From Macrotis lagotis (Eukaryota; Chordata; Mammalia; Peramelemorphia; Peramelidae), in assembly GCF_037893015.1 (NCBI RefSeq), contig NC_133665.1, positions 103,569,937 through 103,633,936 on the forward strand: a stretch of DNA of 64,000 bases, written 5' to 3'. Both the position numbers and the translations under genes were made by a program. Under the pieces are notes generated by a model. The model did no database searches. It saw only the letters and a list, made by a program, of their open reading frames with translations, and was not told where the DNA came from. Below are positions 1 through 14,767 of this stretch, piece by piece (the first letter of the stretch is position 1; each line of letters starts with the position of its first letter).

Positions 1-229
1 TGTCCTTTTCTCAGATTCCTTATTTCATGACCTCTCTGCACCATCTAATTTTGGTGATTGCATTATCCTCCTGCATGGTCCTTCTGGGTTTTTATGACAC
101 TAGTCCTCTTGGTCCTCCTGTTTTTCAGGTTCATTTGCTGGATCATTATTCATCTCACAGTCCTTGTGGGTGTAATCCAAGGCTGTTCTGGGCTTTATGC
201 TCTCCTCTTAGATGCCTCTTCAGCTATCA

Positions 230-800
230 TGAGTTTAATGTACTCCTAAGCCCTATAGCTCTAGTCTCCATTGAGATTTATTACACCATCTACTGGACAT
301 TTTGAATTTGATTCCCAATAGGCACCTTAAAAGTCCAAAGGAGAACTCACAATTTCCGCCCCCCCCAAACCCAATCCTCTCCTGAACTTCTATTTCTGCT
401 AAGATGACCACTATCCTCACCCAGGTTCATACCATGTAATTATTCCTTCTCCCTCCTCCATATATTTAATCACTTGCCAAATGTTACTGATCTTACCCCA
501 ATTGCTTTAAAGACTATACATCTCTTTGAACCTTTCACTTCTCTTTACTCACATGATCCCCACTTGGTTAAGACTGGTATCACTTATCACTTAGTCTAAT
601 GCAACGACTCTTAATTGGTGTCCTTGCTTCCAGTTTTTCCCCTTTCTAGAATTCATCTTCAAAACAGCTGCCAAAGTGACATACTTAAAGCATTTCACTC
701 TCTAATGGCATTGAAGATCTTCATATACAACCTAGACCCATTATACATCACACTCCTTCACATTCTGCATTTCAACTTGATTTCTATGTGCCACATAATC
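230..800 (+). repeat. Old L2-type LINE fragment
   Basis: The stretch follows, with heavy decay, the 3' part of the L2 reverse-transcriptase ORF familiar from mammalian genomes. It has a 'ctactggacat...cccaataggcacctt' block, a later 'gtgtccttgcttccag' block and a 'cagctgccaaagtgacat' block in the expected order. No open frame survives. A related fragment in the opposite orientation lies at 59.69-60.25 kb. The assignment is from memory of the family and has not been aligned. Confidence 0.55.
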
Positions 801-801
801 T

Positions 802-830
<29 letters not shown>
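801..830. repeat. (CA)n microsatellite
   Basis: An uninterrupted CA dinucleotide run lies just after the L2 fragment. It is a simple repeat and likely length-polymorphic. The rest of 831-1545 holds nothing I can identify. Confidence 0.95.
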
Positions 831-832
<2 letters not shown>

Positions 833-1545
833 TATGTCAAAAGAATGTAGCTTCCTTAATGACTGACTCCATTTTCTATTGTCTTCCTATCTTCAGTGAC
901 TGAAATATGTGAAATATTGTGATAAGATAGATACCTGAATGACTGACAATTAATCCCATCTATTTGGACAAATCCAGGATTATCAATGAAATCTGTACCC
1001 CTGAAAACAAGACTAAAAGAACTCAACTGATTCCACTCAAATCAGAGAATTTGGGGAAACAACCTTGAGTAAGAAGGAATGAGAGTGCCATTAAGCAGTT
1101 TGTAGACCATATTCTTCATAGGTCAAATTTTGTACCTGAAATTATTTTTAAGTAACATCATTTAATCAATTATGAAAACAAGAACATAAACCATAAAGAT
1201 GTTAACATTGGGTAACCATGATGGAATGTGCTCTTTTCCATTTCAACAAGGATCTAATTTGGAGCCTTGGAAAGGAAGAAGGAAAGAGGAGACACACACA
1301 CATACCAAGAAATTTGAGTTTAAGTATATTTTTAATTTCTACACAAGGTCCCCCCTCAAGGAGTAGAAGACATTTAATTGAAATGTATATATAAATCAGT
1401 TGTTTTCAATATGTACAAAAGTATCTTCAATATCTCTGAACACTACCAGCTCCCCAAATATTCCTTTTCTAGTAAAGGTGACATTACAAAAACAGCCTGA
1501 TGATGCACTTTCTACAAAGTATCACAATACACAACATAATTGAAT

Positions 1546-1551
1546 TTTATT
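1546..1551 (-). terminator. Putative NKTR polyadenylation signal
   Basis: The minus strand reads AATAAA here (tttatt on plus). It is the first canonical hexamer I find after the NKTR stop codon. This is motif evidence only. Confidence 0.45.
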
Positions 1552-3436
1552 CAAAAATAATTCAAAAATACAGAACAAGTCCTTTAAGAAGAAAAGCTAT
1601 TTCTGTAATTCACTTCAGTAAACATGTGAGCTGAACGCTGCAGCTAAGGGTTGTCCCTTGTGAGGGAGGAAAACAAGCAGTGCTTTCGGTTCAGGATAAA
1701 AATCCACTCTGGGCTGAGAGATACAGTTAAGTCCCAGTCCAAGGGTTACTTTTGCTTTTACTTAATTAGATCTGGCAGTTTCTAACTGAGGTTCCGAACA
1801 TGTTGTTCTCTGAGTTGTACTTAAATTTTAGTCTATCTTTTTCCCAATAAACTTTCTGAAGACTTTTGGTATGACACAAGCAATATTGTGCATTTAATAT
1901 GAAATGTCTAGAGGGTCATGGTAGTCTGAATTAAGTCATTTTCTTAAAATAAATTTATCTACTAGTTTGGGAATCAATTAAACAATAAAAAAAATTTCAT
2001 AACAGGATGGTTTTCAAGACAAGGTAAACCAAGAGTTTTCAAAAACCTGACTTTCCTAATTTGAAGCCTTTCTTTAAACTGACAAGTGTACCATGGACCC
2101 CCATCATCCATCTTATACATTTCAATCTGAATTGGAGAATAAGTACAATTGGGAAAAAATCCAAAACATCAACTTTTTCTGTTGAAGGCCTTGGAGAAAA
2201 AACACTGTTGTAACATTATTTATCAATGCCATCTCACAAATCTGAGAGCTATATTTTTAAAGTCATAGAAATTCAGTCCTTAGGACAGAAATGTATTTCT
2301 GGACTGACTGAATCACTTTGGTGGTGTTTCCTTTTTTAAAGCACTGACTGGAAAAGTCTGTTTCTGTGAATGCTTTCAGTAGGCACCCCAATTCTATTCA
2401 GTAGGTCTAGGCAGTCAGACCAACATGCACAATGGCACTGCCAGGGGGCATGTGGAGCATAGCAAAACTGGGAAGAATGTTGAAGGGACCACATCCCAGA
2501 AGGAACCATATAAGATACCATTGTGTTGCAAAGACATTTCATTTTCCCCTTTGCTGCAACTGTTAATGTACAGTGTATATAAGGCCAACGTTTTAAGGAG
2601 GCACCAAGGGGCACCCAAGCACCAGAGCATGGACTGAAATGCAACTTTTTTCTTAAGAGGTTAAATTCCTAACAATAGTCTTTTTTCTAAAAGGAGAGAA
2701 AACATTAAGTTCTCAGGGATGGTGCATCTGGATATGATATTTACAATTAAGGCTAGTTGCTAATCTTAAACTCACCCGCTGGTTCACAGTAATTATGACT
2801 ACCCGATGTTTGAAGTTCATCCTTTTTCTAATACCTTTGAGATAGCAAAGAAGAGAGGAATGAATTAAGAACCTTGGAGGCATTACTTTGTATTCCCTGG
2901 CTACTACTGGCATTAAATCTGTGTGGTTTATTTCCAAGAATATGTATGTACAAGACACCACTGAATTGGTGTATAAACAGTTTTAAAACTTCAATCAGTT
3001 TAATAAAGAGAAATGGCAGCCTTTGATAATTCTTCACAGTTCCACTCTTGGCAGCCAAGACATTAAAATGTGAACAAAAAAAACAAAAAGTCCAAAGTTC
3101 CACAATGAATTATTTTTGGACAGACTTTAAGTAATCTTGAAATTTACAAGAGATACAACTAGGTGAATAGGAAAACTTGATCTGAGAAAATAAAATTGGT
3201 TTCCATAGTTGGCTATTGAAAATGTGGCAAAAATAATCTCTTTAAGTGACAGATTTGTATACTTTTCAATCTTCTGTTCACCACTGACAGAACTCAAGAC
3301 TGATTAAATGGGGTCTGGCTTCCCTTGATTTCCATTTGATACTGAAGAACAGTAGAGTGGACTGACTGCCATTACATTTTTCACATATTTGATACTTTTC
3401 AAATACAAATATAATCAGCACCACCAAGGGAACTTT
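1546..3436 (-). other. NKTR: NKTR 3' untranslated region
   Basis: This is the sequence following the NKTR stop codon on the minus strand. The first clear AATAAA on that strand is the complement of tttatt at 1546-1551, giving a 3' UTR of about 1.9 kb. The stretch has no SINE or L1 insertion, unlike every neighbouring block of this size, which fits a transcribed and constrained exon. The short open frames inside it show no family signal and are taken as chance. The true cleavage site could be elsewhere; cDNA ends would settle it. Confidence 0.6.
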
Positions 3437-3524
3437 TCAGCTGTATCTGCTGCTTTCACTGGGGCTCCGGTGATTAGAATAGCTTCGGTCACTTTCACTG
3501 TCAGAGCCATAAGATCTACAACTC
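3437..3524 (-). CDS. NKTR: NKTR last coding exon
   Basis: The acceptor TTTTTGTCTAG at 3525-3535 is followed by a phase-2 exon encoding RSCRSYGSDSESDRSYSNHR and then SPSESSRYS, stopping at TGA (3437-3439). This is the conserved NKTR C-terminus. The 3' UTR follows directly. Confidence 0.95.
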
Positions 3525-5847
3525 CTAGACAAAAATAACAATATAGACAATCCCTTAATTTTAAAACTTCAAAATCCTATTCTCATAGCTTTTATACAAT
3601 AAAAGTAACTCTAGAGCACTTAAAATTTAGAATATCATAAAAAAAAAATTGAAGAAAGCTGGGAGGCAGCTCAGCAGTGAGAGCAGAATGGACCAACTCA
3701 GGCATTTTCATACTTTAGGAAAGTAATATTAGACTTAAAATATAATGAATAAGCAAAGAAAGATCACATGCAATAAATTCTTTGCAACTCATGTAAGAAT
3801 ATAGCAGAACGCTGACTGAACAAAGTAATTCACAATCCAAAAGAAATATTAGCTTTCATTTTTTATTTTTAAAAATAATGAGGAAAGAAAAATGATTAAA
3901 TGAAAAAGAGAAACAGGTGAAACAAGGAGTTAAATGGCAGCCCAGGGTCAGTAACTCCAAATTGTGGGAACCCGAAACAATGGTAGATATTGGTCAAGAC
4001 AGCAGTTTACTACCATTCTTTATCCACCAAGCACCAATCTACAGTATAGGTATCCTAGGTACATATCACTATGATATTATTGAGGTTTTTTTTAAGATAT
4101 TATTAAGGTATTTTTTAACAAAATAACTGTAAATAATCTGCAGTTTTTTTTAAAGTTTCCAGTTTTCTCTTCAAAAAGTGATTAACTTTTGTTCACCTTG
4201 ATTATTTTTAAGAAATGGTCTTGGTACAAAAGTGGAACATAGCTTTCATTGCATTACCTCCATTTCTTCTAAAACAAATGTTTGTCCAAGGAAGGATGAA
4301 TATTTAAAAATTGATTTGGAAAATTAACATGAACAAAACTCTTTGCTTTAGATTGATAATCTTTTTTTTAAATTCAAGAACTGAAATATACTATTTCTGC
4401 AGTCAGATTTATTCCTTCTTGACATAACTATTTTAAATAACTCTGCAAAGCTTTACCTAGAGGAACTTGCAAGAGTCCAACTTATTGCCACTCACCTGGA
4501 TCGCCTATTGTAACTCCGAGATCGTCGATAACTATCACTCCTTTTGCTCCTACTTCGACTGCGACTGCTATAATAGCTGTCATAAGTGTAGGACCTAGTT
4601 TAACAAGTAACAACAAATATTTAAAGTTTTTCAAAGGTAATCATTCATATATACTACTTTAATGAATTATGTATGCATAGGGCTCTATTTTGAAAGAGGC
4701 ACTCTATAGATATATTGTATAGTGAAAATGGGAATAAACCGTGTATAGCAAAGAAACATTTACCATTAAGGGGAATGTTAGATTCATTAAACATAAAAAT
4801 ATTAACCTGTTTTCCTTAATAAAAGATACTAAAAAATTACAAGTGAAATATATTGACTGAGATTGAGAGATCTTTTTAGGCAAATATGCTACATGAATAC
4901 CTGCCATTACAATTTTAATCTATTTTTACTTTTTTTTTACACTCCTCCCTTCCCTAGCTCCACTCCCCAATGCAGTACTTGTATTCTGCCCATTAGAACA
5001 GAAATTTCCAGAGGGCAAGGAATATATCTCTTTTGCATTTCTATTCCCCAAATTCAGTCAATGCCAGAAGGGTCAAGTGTTGAATATATACTTTTTCTTT
5101 CATTCATTCATAACACACTATGCATAAATTGTCCTTTGAAGAGGATAAAATATATTTTCAATGAATGGACTATGAAATAAATAATGAATTTATTATAAAA
5201 TAAATGATGCCAGCATCGATGAAGGAGTGCAGTATAGTAAATAGCTAGAGCTGCAGCCTAGACTCCATTTTACCAATTCAACTACAATCTTGGATAAATC
5301 TTTCTCTCTCTCTCTCTGAGCCTCTACTTTCATCAACTGATCAGGGAAAATAGTGCTTAGACTACCTAATTCATGTCGCTGTTGTGAGAAAAGACATTCT
5401 ATAAATTTAATTCAATGAACATTTGGCAAATATAGCATATGTGGAAGATAAAAAGACAAAAATGAACACAGTCCCTGTTCATAAGGGGGAATACATGTAT
5501 ACAAGTGAATATAGCATAGAGACCAAGTAACTTATGAGGGTGAGAGAGTAAATCTTGATTTCTATAGAAATGTAAGCTATTTCATAATTATATTAAAAAT
5601 AAAGTTCAAACCTGGATCGACTGTGATGATCGTAAGAGCTGCTCCTAGATCGACTTCTGCTATATGTTCTACTATTGAATATTCATGGGGGAAAAATGAA
5701 TAGGTTAATTATAATTGGCTATTATAAAATTAGAGAAACCCAAATATTTATTGTTTAGTTGTAGTAAAAACTCATGACAAACATAGAATATGAAGCCACA
5801 CAAATCCTATTTAGTCTTTAAAATACACTTATATTTTATATATATAT

Positions 5848-5879
<32 letters not shown>

Positions 5880-8800
5880 GTATATGTATATAAACCCAAA
5901 TATTGCTTAATGATTCTTCTATTTGGATATATTTGAAACACAGATACCAAATAAAACATTGTAACATTAATTTTTCTATATTCAGCATTGAAGAGGTATG
6001 CTAAGAGTGGGAAGCAATGAGAAAGGACATAGGGAACAACCTAAAAATTGGTAATTCTGGGCTTGAAACTCTATGATGAGAATATTAAGTTCTCTTCCCT
6101 GCAGAATTTCTCCCAAGTTCTACCTGACAAAACTGGTAGCTAAAAGTATTAATGCACACCCATTAGTGATCAAGAAATACATGCAAATGGAAAAACAGAA
6201 TTTTGGAAGAATATGAAAATAGCTCCCTTTCCTTGCTCCCTAGTTTCTCTTTTCCCTCTCCAACACAAGAACATCAGGATGTAGGGTGTGTGTGTGTGTG
6301 TGATTTTTTATAGACTTTTTTTTTTATCTCAGGCTCAATCATCTTCCTAAGTCTAGTATTCACCAATTACTCTTTTCCCCTCAATGACTTCAATCTCCTT
6401 ATACATGACTTCTATTTCTTAATACACCTTTTTAGTGTTATTGAGAAAAGTCAAAATGGTGATTGTAGGCATCAGGGTGCAGATCCAAGTCAATAAGCAT
6501 TAACCAAGAGCCTACTATGTGCAACATCAAATGATATTATTTAAAAAATATCTGTGCTACAGAATGAGGCAGCCAGGTGGCATGGTGATTGGAGCACTGA
6601 CCTTGGAGTAAGGAGGAAAAGAGTATAAAACCAGCCCTAAGACACTTGACACTAACTAGCTATGTGACCTTGGGCAAGTCACCTAACCCTGTCTCACATC
6701 TGGGGTCTTCTCCAGTCCTCAGTGATTGTCATGGCATCACTTCCCTGATGTCAAGATCTTCTTTGAGAATGAAGGACAAGCGTCATTATCAATCTATAGA
6801 ATAAAGTTTTCTACTTGAAGCATACTTACCTGTGACTTTTATAACTGTGATAAGAACTACTGCGACTTCGTGATCGATCTCTACTATACCATCCTCTGCT
6901 TCGACTTCTAGAATAACTTCTTGAACTACAATTCAGAAATAGTTTATGAAGTATAAAAACTAAATACATAAATTAACTTTTTATACTGTGAAAAAGGTGA
7001 GGCAATTTCAGAACAAGAAAATTAAAAGAATGGTCTATGTTTGTTCATTCATTTACTAAATAAATTTTTATTAATCCCTGGCTGTACACAGAAAGCCTCA
7101 AAGGACAGGGGACAGTTTAGTCAAATACTGCTCCTGCCTGAAGCTCATAGGCTGTCAGGGGACTAGGTAGGCGACTATGCCAACATGCAGTAAGTGCACC
7201 AGGGAGAGAAAAAAAAATCTATATGCAAGAGTTCAAAGGAAAAGGTTGCTACCAACTAACAGGATTAGTAATGGCCACATGGAGGAAATGGCATGAGACA
7301 GATTTAATTTTTTTCTTAATTTTAAAAAATATTTTTCAAGATGAATAGGGATTCAGTAGGCAAAGACAGAGTTAGAAGAGTAAAGGTAGGAAAAAAGAAA
7401 AAACTGGCATGAGTTTAAGGGGCACAAAATAGCATCTTTGGAAGAAACTGAGATAAACCTGGAAGAGTAGCACATTGCCAGTTCGCAGATAATTTTGAAT
7501 GTCAAGAAAAAGTCTGGACAGAAAGTCAATGATTTTATGTTTTTTTTTTTGAAAAAAGGGACAGTCAATGTGATCAGGTTTATGCATAAGGAAGGACAGG
7601 AGAGGGCAGAATGTAAGAAGGAAAATTGGTTTTGTCCTATGTTAGTTCCAATGAGCATACAGAAAAATGCCTGAGAATGAAAAGTTAGAATTGATGGAAT
7701 GCAATAAACTAATTAGAAAGGAAAGGTGACGGTAAAGAAGAGTCCAAAATAACCTCCCCAAAGAACTTTCACATAATGACCCTTGACAGAAGCTAAATCA
7801 GAAGGTAAGAAACTGCCCAGGTAATGAAAGAATCTCTCAAATAACCACAGTTCAAATCACACAGGGTAAAAATCAATTGAGGCTATTAGCAGATTGCAAA
7901 GGAAAAACAGAAAAAGCGTTTTGGAGGAGAAAGACTGTAAGACAAAGAGAGAAAGTAGAGTGATGGTTGGAGAATGGCAGTAGAAGATGCTAGCAATCAA
8001 GTTTATATGGCTCTAATTAATATCAGTTTAACCCTTAGGACTCTGAGAAGGAAAACTGCTTGTTCCCAGACCCAAGAACCTCTTCCTAGAAGAAGCCAGC
8101 CCTGCTCTGTCCATCTGCAGCTATTCTCAAATCAGGAGCACACTTCATTTATGCCTTAGTTCCTTCTGCCACACCACCCATCTGCAAAGTGTGTTAAATC
8201 CTGGAGTACACAGAATGTCCTAGTATTAGTGTACCTAGCTTAACACACACAATGCTTTCAAATAAGTGCTTCATCCATTTTCTTTCTTCATTCATTTCAT
8301 TCTCATGGTGGTGGAGGATACATAGCATAAATAAGTAAAAAAAAAACACTATTAAGAATAAATTTGTGATAGTGGAAAAGGAGATAGAGAAATTCTTCAA
8401 ACTAAGTCAATATATACCTCCATATTTAGTACTTTCAATCCAAAGGTTGAGAACAATGAAAAATGTCAAAAAATATGACTGAATTGAAATGAAAGATAAA
8501 GGCTTCTAGACTGTAGAAGCTTCACAGATCTTAAATGAGTATATATCAACAATACCTACAAGAAGCACATGATATGATGAACAAATGATGTTCTCTAATC
8601 TCAACTGAGGCCTCAAGCTGCACAATCTTTTACTCTTCTATCCCTATTGAATTCTACAATTATTTGTCCCAAAACTTTTCTTCTTAAGTCAATAAAAACA
8701 TTTCTTTCCCCCTCCCTCTCAAAAGACCTAATCCTAGATCTCACATCAAGAAAACTGAGTCCCATTATGTCAACTCCCTTTTGCCCAACTCTATATCTCA

Positions 8801-11800
8801 AATTCCTTCACCGTTAACCTCCAGAGTTAAGTCTCAGAGGAAGAGGTAGTCTGTTTTGGAAGAAAAAGGATCCCCTTCCTTATGCCTCTGATTCCATTAT
8901 CTCCCAGTGCTTGCCCTTTCAATCCCTGACTATAAAACATACATGAAAAATAAATCTTCCCTTGATCCTGCTTATCGCCCCTCAAGCTACTGTCCTACTA
9001 CTTTACCTTTTTTTAATCAAAAAATTTAAATGAAAAATAATTTTTCTTTTTTATCCTTTCACTATTGGGGGGCAGGGGGAAAGGGGGAAGGTGGAGAAGG
9101 CAAAACTTTTATAATATGCATGATCAAGCAAAACAAATCTCCACGCTGGTCATGTCTAAAAATATACTTCATTCTACACTGAGTCTTTTGAATATTATTA
9201 ATTGTCACTAGTCATCTGGTGTCTTGGAGGATCATTGCATTGATTCTTATAGTTTTCAAAGTTCTTTTTTACGCTGAGTTATTAAATAGTTCTGGTGCTG
9301 CTCATTTCATTCTACCTCAGTCCTTAAATCTTCCCAAGTTTCTCTAAAATCCTCCTTATTAATCTTTTTTTAAACAATACAATAGTATTTTCTTCCTTGT
9401 TTCTCTTAATTTACGATGTCACTTTTAATGTCTCTAAGTCACACATCAATTTGATATATAGTATGACATACTACTTTATCCAGTTTCTGCTAGACTGCTT
9501 CCCACTTTTTCCTAGCAGTTTCTGTTGAACAGTGAGCTCTTAACCCAATTGCTTTGGTCTTTTAAGTTTAATCAAACACTAGGTTACTAAGCTGATCTGC
9601 TTCTAAGTGTTGGGTATCTAACTGTTCACTGATCAAATTCTCCATTTCTCAACGAGTACTTAATCATTTTACGATTACTATTTTGAAATAGTTTGAAATG
9701 TAGTACTGCTACTCTGAAAGTAATGAGCTTCTCCTTACTAGAAGTCTGAGTAATTTTACCTGGGATATTTATTAAAAATGGCCTTCTTGGTCAGGTACTG
9801 TTTAGATTAAATTAGACAAGTCTTTAGTCTTTTCCAAACCTGAAATTCTGTGAGTCTATGACAATGGAACCATACTTGGACTGCAGTTATCTCATTATCT
9901 GATGTGCAAATTTGAATAAGTGGAAAGGGCTCCTTTATCCCCAAAGTATACATATTTTAATCTTTCTAAAAATTTTAATAATGATCTACATATGTATTGA
10001 GGCTATCCTAAATGAAAACACAACATAAACAATATGCTACAGTTGACATTTTTTCACAAGCATACAACTAACTAAAAGGTATAGGGAATATGTTGGGGGG
10101 GGTTAATTATAAAAAATAATTTGATTCAATAGAACAAAATGAAGTTTTATAAGTTCTCTTGTAATGAGATATTTTTCATGAATGTTAGGGCTATAGAAAA
10201 GTCTCTTTGATAAATCCAATGAGAGAAGTGACTTGACAATTATTCTTCTAATGGGGAATAATGACTGAACTCTACTACAATAAGGATTCCAGATATTCTT
10301 AAGTTCTGGCATGTTGAAGATTCTCCTAATAATAAACATGATATACATGCATAAACACCCAAGACTTCAGCCTAACAATCCACAAAGAAAACTAGCAAGT
10401 GAATAAAGAACAGCTATTATCCAGGGTATTTAAATGGATAACCCATTGAACTACGACAAGACCCTGCAGGTGGATAATGAATAAACTAGGTCAAGAATCA
10501 AAGATGAAGAAGAAACAGCAATAGATTACAGTGGAAAAACTGTAATTTCAATAATCTCAACTCCTGCCTCACACAAAATACCATCATTTTAAATACAATT
10601 TTTTTCTGATACTATATTGCTGAAAATCATGTCACACCACAATCTTAGAATGATTAAAAATTTTATGTAATCTGACAAACAATGATATATGGTGTCTCAG
10701 ATTAAATTAGGATATACTAATGATGATGAATTGAGTATAAATGGTATAAGATATATCAACCAAATGTATGATTGGAAAAAGTGGTGATAGGAAGTTGTTT
10801 TGAAAACAGCCTGAGTGCTGAAACAGTTCCTATATCATGATGAAATGACCTAAAGGAAGATTTCCTATGGAAGACATAAGAGAACAAAACTGGAGAGGTT
10901 CAAGGTAAGTAGAGGACTTGTAAGATGAACTGCTAGAGAAAAACCCTGATGGTAAATGCTATCTACCTCCTGAACAGAGAGGTGGACTCAAGATGCAGAA
11001 TGAGACATGCATGTTTACAAGACCAATATGGAAATTTATTTTGCTTAACTATGCAATTCCTTACAAAGATTCTGTTTCAAATTTTTTTGAAGGGGCAGAG
11101 AGGAGGTGGGGAAACTAAATGTTCATTAATTGAAAAAAACAAAACAAAAAAATCACAGCTAGAAGAAGTAGCCACAATGAGACAATAGATTCACTTAAGT
11201 ACTGAAATATAGTAGAAAGGGCTGAGAAAAGAGACCAAAAAGAAAACTGAGGCAATTTTTATGAAGAACCAGAAAAGGAGCCATAAAACAACTTTCTATT
11301 ATAGGGCTCTTCCCTAGCCTTAAATCTTTTTAGTTTTATTCTTAACATATTGAATATGCTGAACAAACAACTAAATATTTATGGAAAATCTCTTGTTTCT
11401 AAATATTGGTGTTTTTACTTGGAAATATGCACAACTTGTCAATTGACAATTTATGTGAAAACTATCTTAAAGATGATTTGTTCTAATTTTTTCCCTTCTA
11501 AATAAATCTATACATTATTAGACAAGTCACAACTTCTACAAAAGAAAGGTTTCCTCATTTATAAAATAAAAAAAGTTAGACCAGTGTCTCCCAGCTCTGA
11601 TATTCTATCAACGAGTAGAATTGGGGGGGAGGGGAGGTGTTTAGAGGAGAAAGAAAAAAAAACAGAAAATTGCTCACCGATAGGAATAAGTAGAACTTCG
11701 AGATCGACTTCTTGAATGACTGTAGGAAACAGACCTTGTTCTGTGTCTTGATTTGGTTTCAGATTTACTTCTGGACCTACTTGGACTCCTGGATTGGCTG

Positions 11801-14722
11801 TTGTCATCTCGACTGGGAGTCTGCTCATCACTAGAGCTCTCTTGATTTCTTGGTCTCCGGTTTAGTCGTGCAGTTTTTCTCACTTCATCAAAGAGAGAAC
11901 CAGGACGAACTTTATTTTTGCTTTTGATTTCTATTCGCAGGCCTTGTGGTTTTGTGTCAGGTACAGAAGGTAAAGTCTTAATTTCCATATTACTGGATGT
12001 TGTAGTTGCTGAAAGATTACCCACACCTTGTAAAGGCTTCCACTTATTATCAACTATATTGCTCTGGCTTCTTTCACTCACATCTGACTTGACAGCATTT
12101 TCAAAAGTACTAGCAAATCCAAGAATATTACTTTCTTGCTTTCCTACTTCAACCACTTTCTTGTTCTCAGTCACATTGCTTTCCTGATTAATAATTACAG
12201 CTTCTAGATTTTCATTTTGCAAATCTTGGTTTAGGGCAATGTTTCTATCTGGAGTATCAAAACTCAGATTGCTTGGAGGGGAAATCTCTAACTTTACAGG
12301 TGAATTGCGTTCTGGAGTACAAATCTCCATATTATCATCTGTCTGTACCACATCTTCTGTTCCACTCTGAATGGTTTCATCAATATGCTGATTATTTTTT
12401 TGAGAAACGGATACATTTTTATCTGCATTTAAAATGCTGGTAGAAGCATTGGGTTTAATATCGTCTTTCGAGAGTGGATTAGAATCTGCTGAAGTATTAA
12501 TCACATTTTGTTTGCTTGAGTGGCTGTTGTCCCCACAGAGTTTCTCAGTTTTCATACTTTTATCCTTGGTAATTTCATTGTTCTCAAAATCATGTTTTTT
12601 CCCCTTTGTATCCTTGGTAAGTTGATTTTCATTAATCTCTTCCTCCTCCTCTTCACCAAATTCCAGTGGAGGTTGCCAATGAAAGATCTCCTTTCGTTTC
12701 TGAACCTTGTGTTTTTTCTCTTTTTTTCCTTTGGATTTTTCTTTCACCTTTTTAGTGTGTTCTTTTTTAACATTCTTCTCTGATCTATGTTTGTGTTTCT
12801 TTGACTTTCCGCGATGGTTTTCAGAATTGGAGTGGGAGCTTTCTGAAATAGAAGATGACAGATGCTGTCTACTTGGCTTCCAAGCACTCTCATCTGGAAG
12901 GATATTTTCTGAAGATTTTGGTGTGGGTTTGGTCTTGGTGAAGGTCTCAACAAACTCTGTATCAGATTCTGATGTAGCCTCTCCTTCCTCTTTATCAGAA
13001 ACTGGCCTAAAATCTACCTTATTCTTGTTTACTTCTCGCTCTGAATTGGACTCAGAGTCCCATCTACTGCCAGCATAATTCTTCCTTTTGGATTTTTCTC
13101 CATTGAGAAGATGGTCTGAGAAACACTCATTTAACATCTTCCTTTTGGAATGATCACTATCCCATTCAGACTTTAATTTCTCTTCATCTCTGTTGGAAGA
13201 TACATTTTTTTCCTGTTTCATATTATTGGTACCTTCTCCTTGGTCATGTTTATCTCTGTCTAGGTTTGGCTGTGTAACTTTCACAAATGACTGTTCACTA
13301 TCTGAAGAATAGTCTAAAGATGACTTGCTTTCACTATCTTTCCTCTTTCGTGAGGACTCATCTCCACCTTTGGCATACTTGTTGCTTAATGTTCTTTCAG
13401 AACTACAGACCTGTCTTTTCTTTGAAACATTAATACTCTTCTCATTAGCTCTAGATTTTCTTCTTGTTCGTCTTCCATCATCACTGCTAACAGAATATGA
13501 CGATGACCTACTATACCTGGATCTATCACTATATTTACCTCGTGAATGGGATCTAGGTGTTGATAGAGACTGAGACCTTGAATGTGAGCTAGCTAGACTC
13601 CTTGATCTTGAATATGATCTTGAATAAGACCTACTTCTGGAAGACCTGCTTCTTGATCTTGGTGAGCTCTCTGAACTTCTATCACTACGATATTTTGAAT
13701 AACCACTCCAATCACTATCTGAACTCTTTTCTCTCTTACGATAAGAGGATGAAATACTGGGCTCTTTTATGTTTATTAAATTGTACGTATTTGGGGGAGG
13801 AAGTAAATGGGTTGTCTTAGCCTTCATTTCTTGAATTCGTTCATAAGATGGCTTCCAGGGCTTCTGTCCTGGTTTCCATCGTGAAGGTGGAGGACTATCA
13901 CTTAAAGGTATTACAGGAATATTTTCAGCTACTATTGGCTGCACAACAACCTTGTCATTTGGTGGCACTGTTGCTCTTAAGGGTTCTGTTTTGATTGGTT
14001 TATTTTCATTTAATCGAGAAGCTGTACTTCTCGGGGATTTAGATGTTGTTCTCTGACACCTAGACTTAGAATTAGATCTGGACTTTGACCTGCTCCGAGA
14101 AAGTGATGAGGATTTTGATGCTGTCCTTGACCTAGAACTTCCTTTGGAATATGAACGAGACTGGGATTTTGATCTGTAGTATGAATGAGAATCTCTGCTA
14201 TATTGGGTTGAAGAGCTTTGTTCATCTTTGTCAGACTTAGACCAACCCCTCTTAGATGAGTGCTGAGATGATGATGATGAATGAGATCTCCTTTCTCGAG
14301 CACAAGGAGATTTCATTTGCCGGACTGAAGATCTTGAGGAGCCGACATTTGAAAGCTGAGAAATTTTCTTTTTCTTGGTTGGTTTGTGTCTCTTGCAGTG
14401 TTTCTGCTTTTTAGCTTTCTTTTTATGTTTTACTTTTTTCTCTTTTCTGTGTTTTTTGTGATGGCTGTCAGAATGTCTTACTGTACTAAGGTCAGAATAA
14501 TAGCCATTGTATGACCATGATCTTGATCTTTGAGACAAACTTCTTTCATCCCATCGACTTGAACATGGATCACTTAATCTGTGATCAAGAACAGAGAGGT
14601 AGTGTATTGTCTCATATTACTAAATTTTTAAAAAATATTAAGCACAAAAGAATTGTAAATTAAGTGAAAGTCCTTCAATTGGGGAATGGCTTAACAAACT
14701 GTGGTGTGTGTGTGTGTGTGTG

Positions 14723-14767
<45 letters not shown>

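Noticed and set aside
2336..3103. Overlapping open frames of 70-102 codons in both strands
   Set aside because: They lie in the NKTR 3' UTR and show no conservation pattern or family signal.
11918..13820. Plus-strand open frames of 63-123 codons over the large NKTR exon
   Set aside because: They are Ser/Phe/Leu-rich shadows of the Arg/Ser/Lys-rich coding strand.
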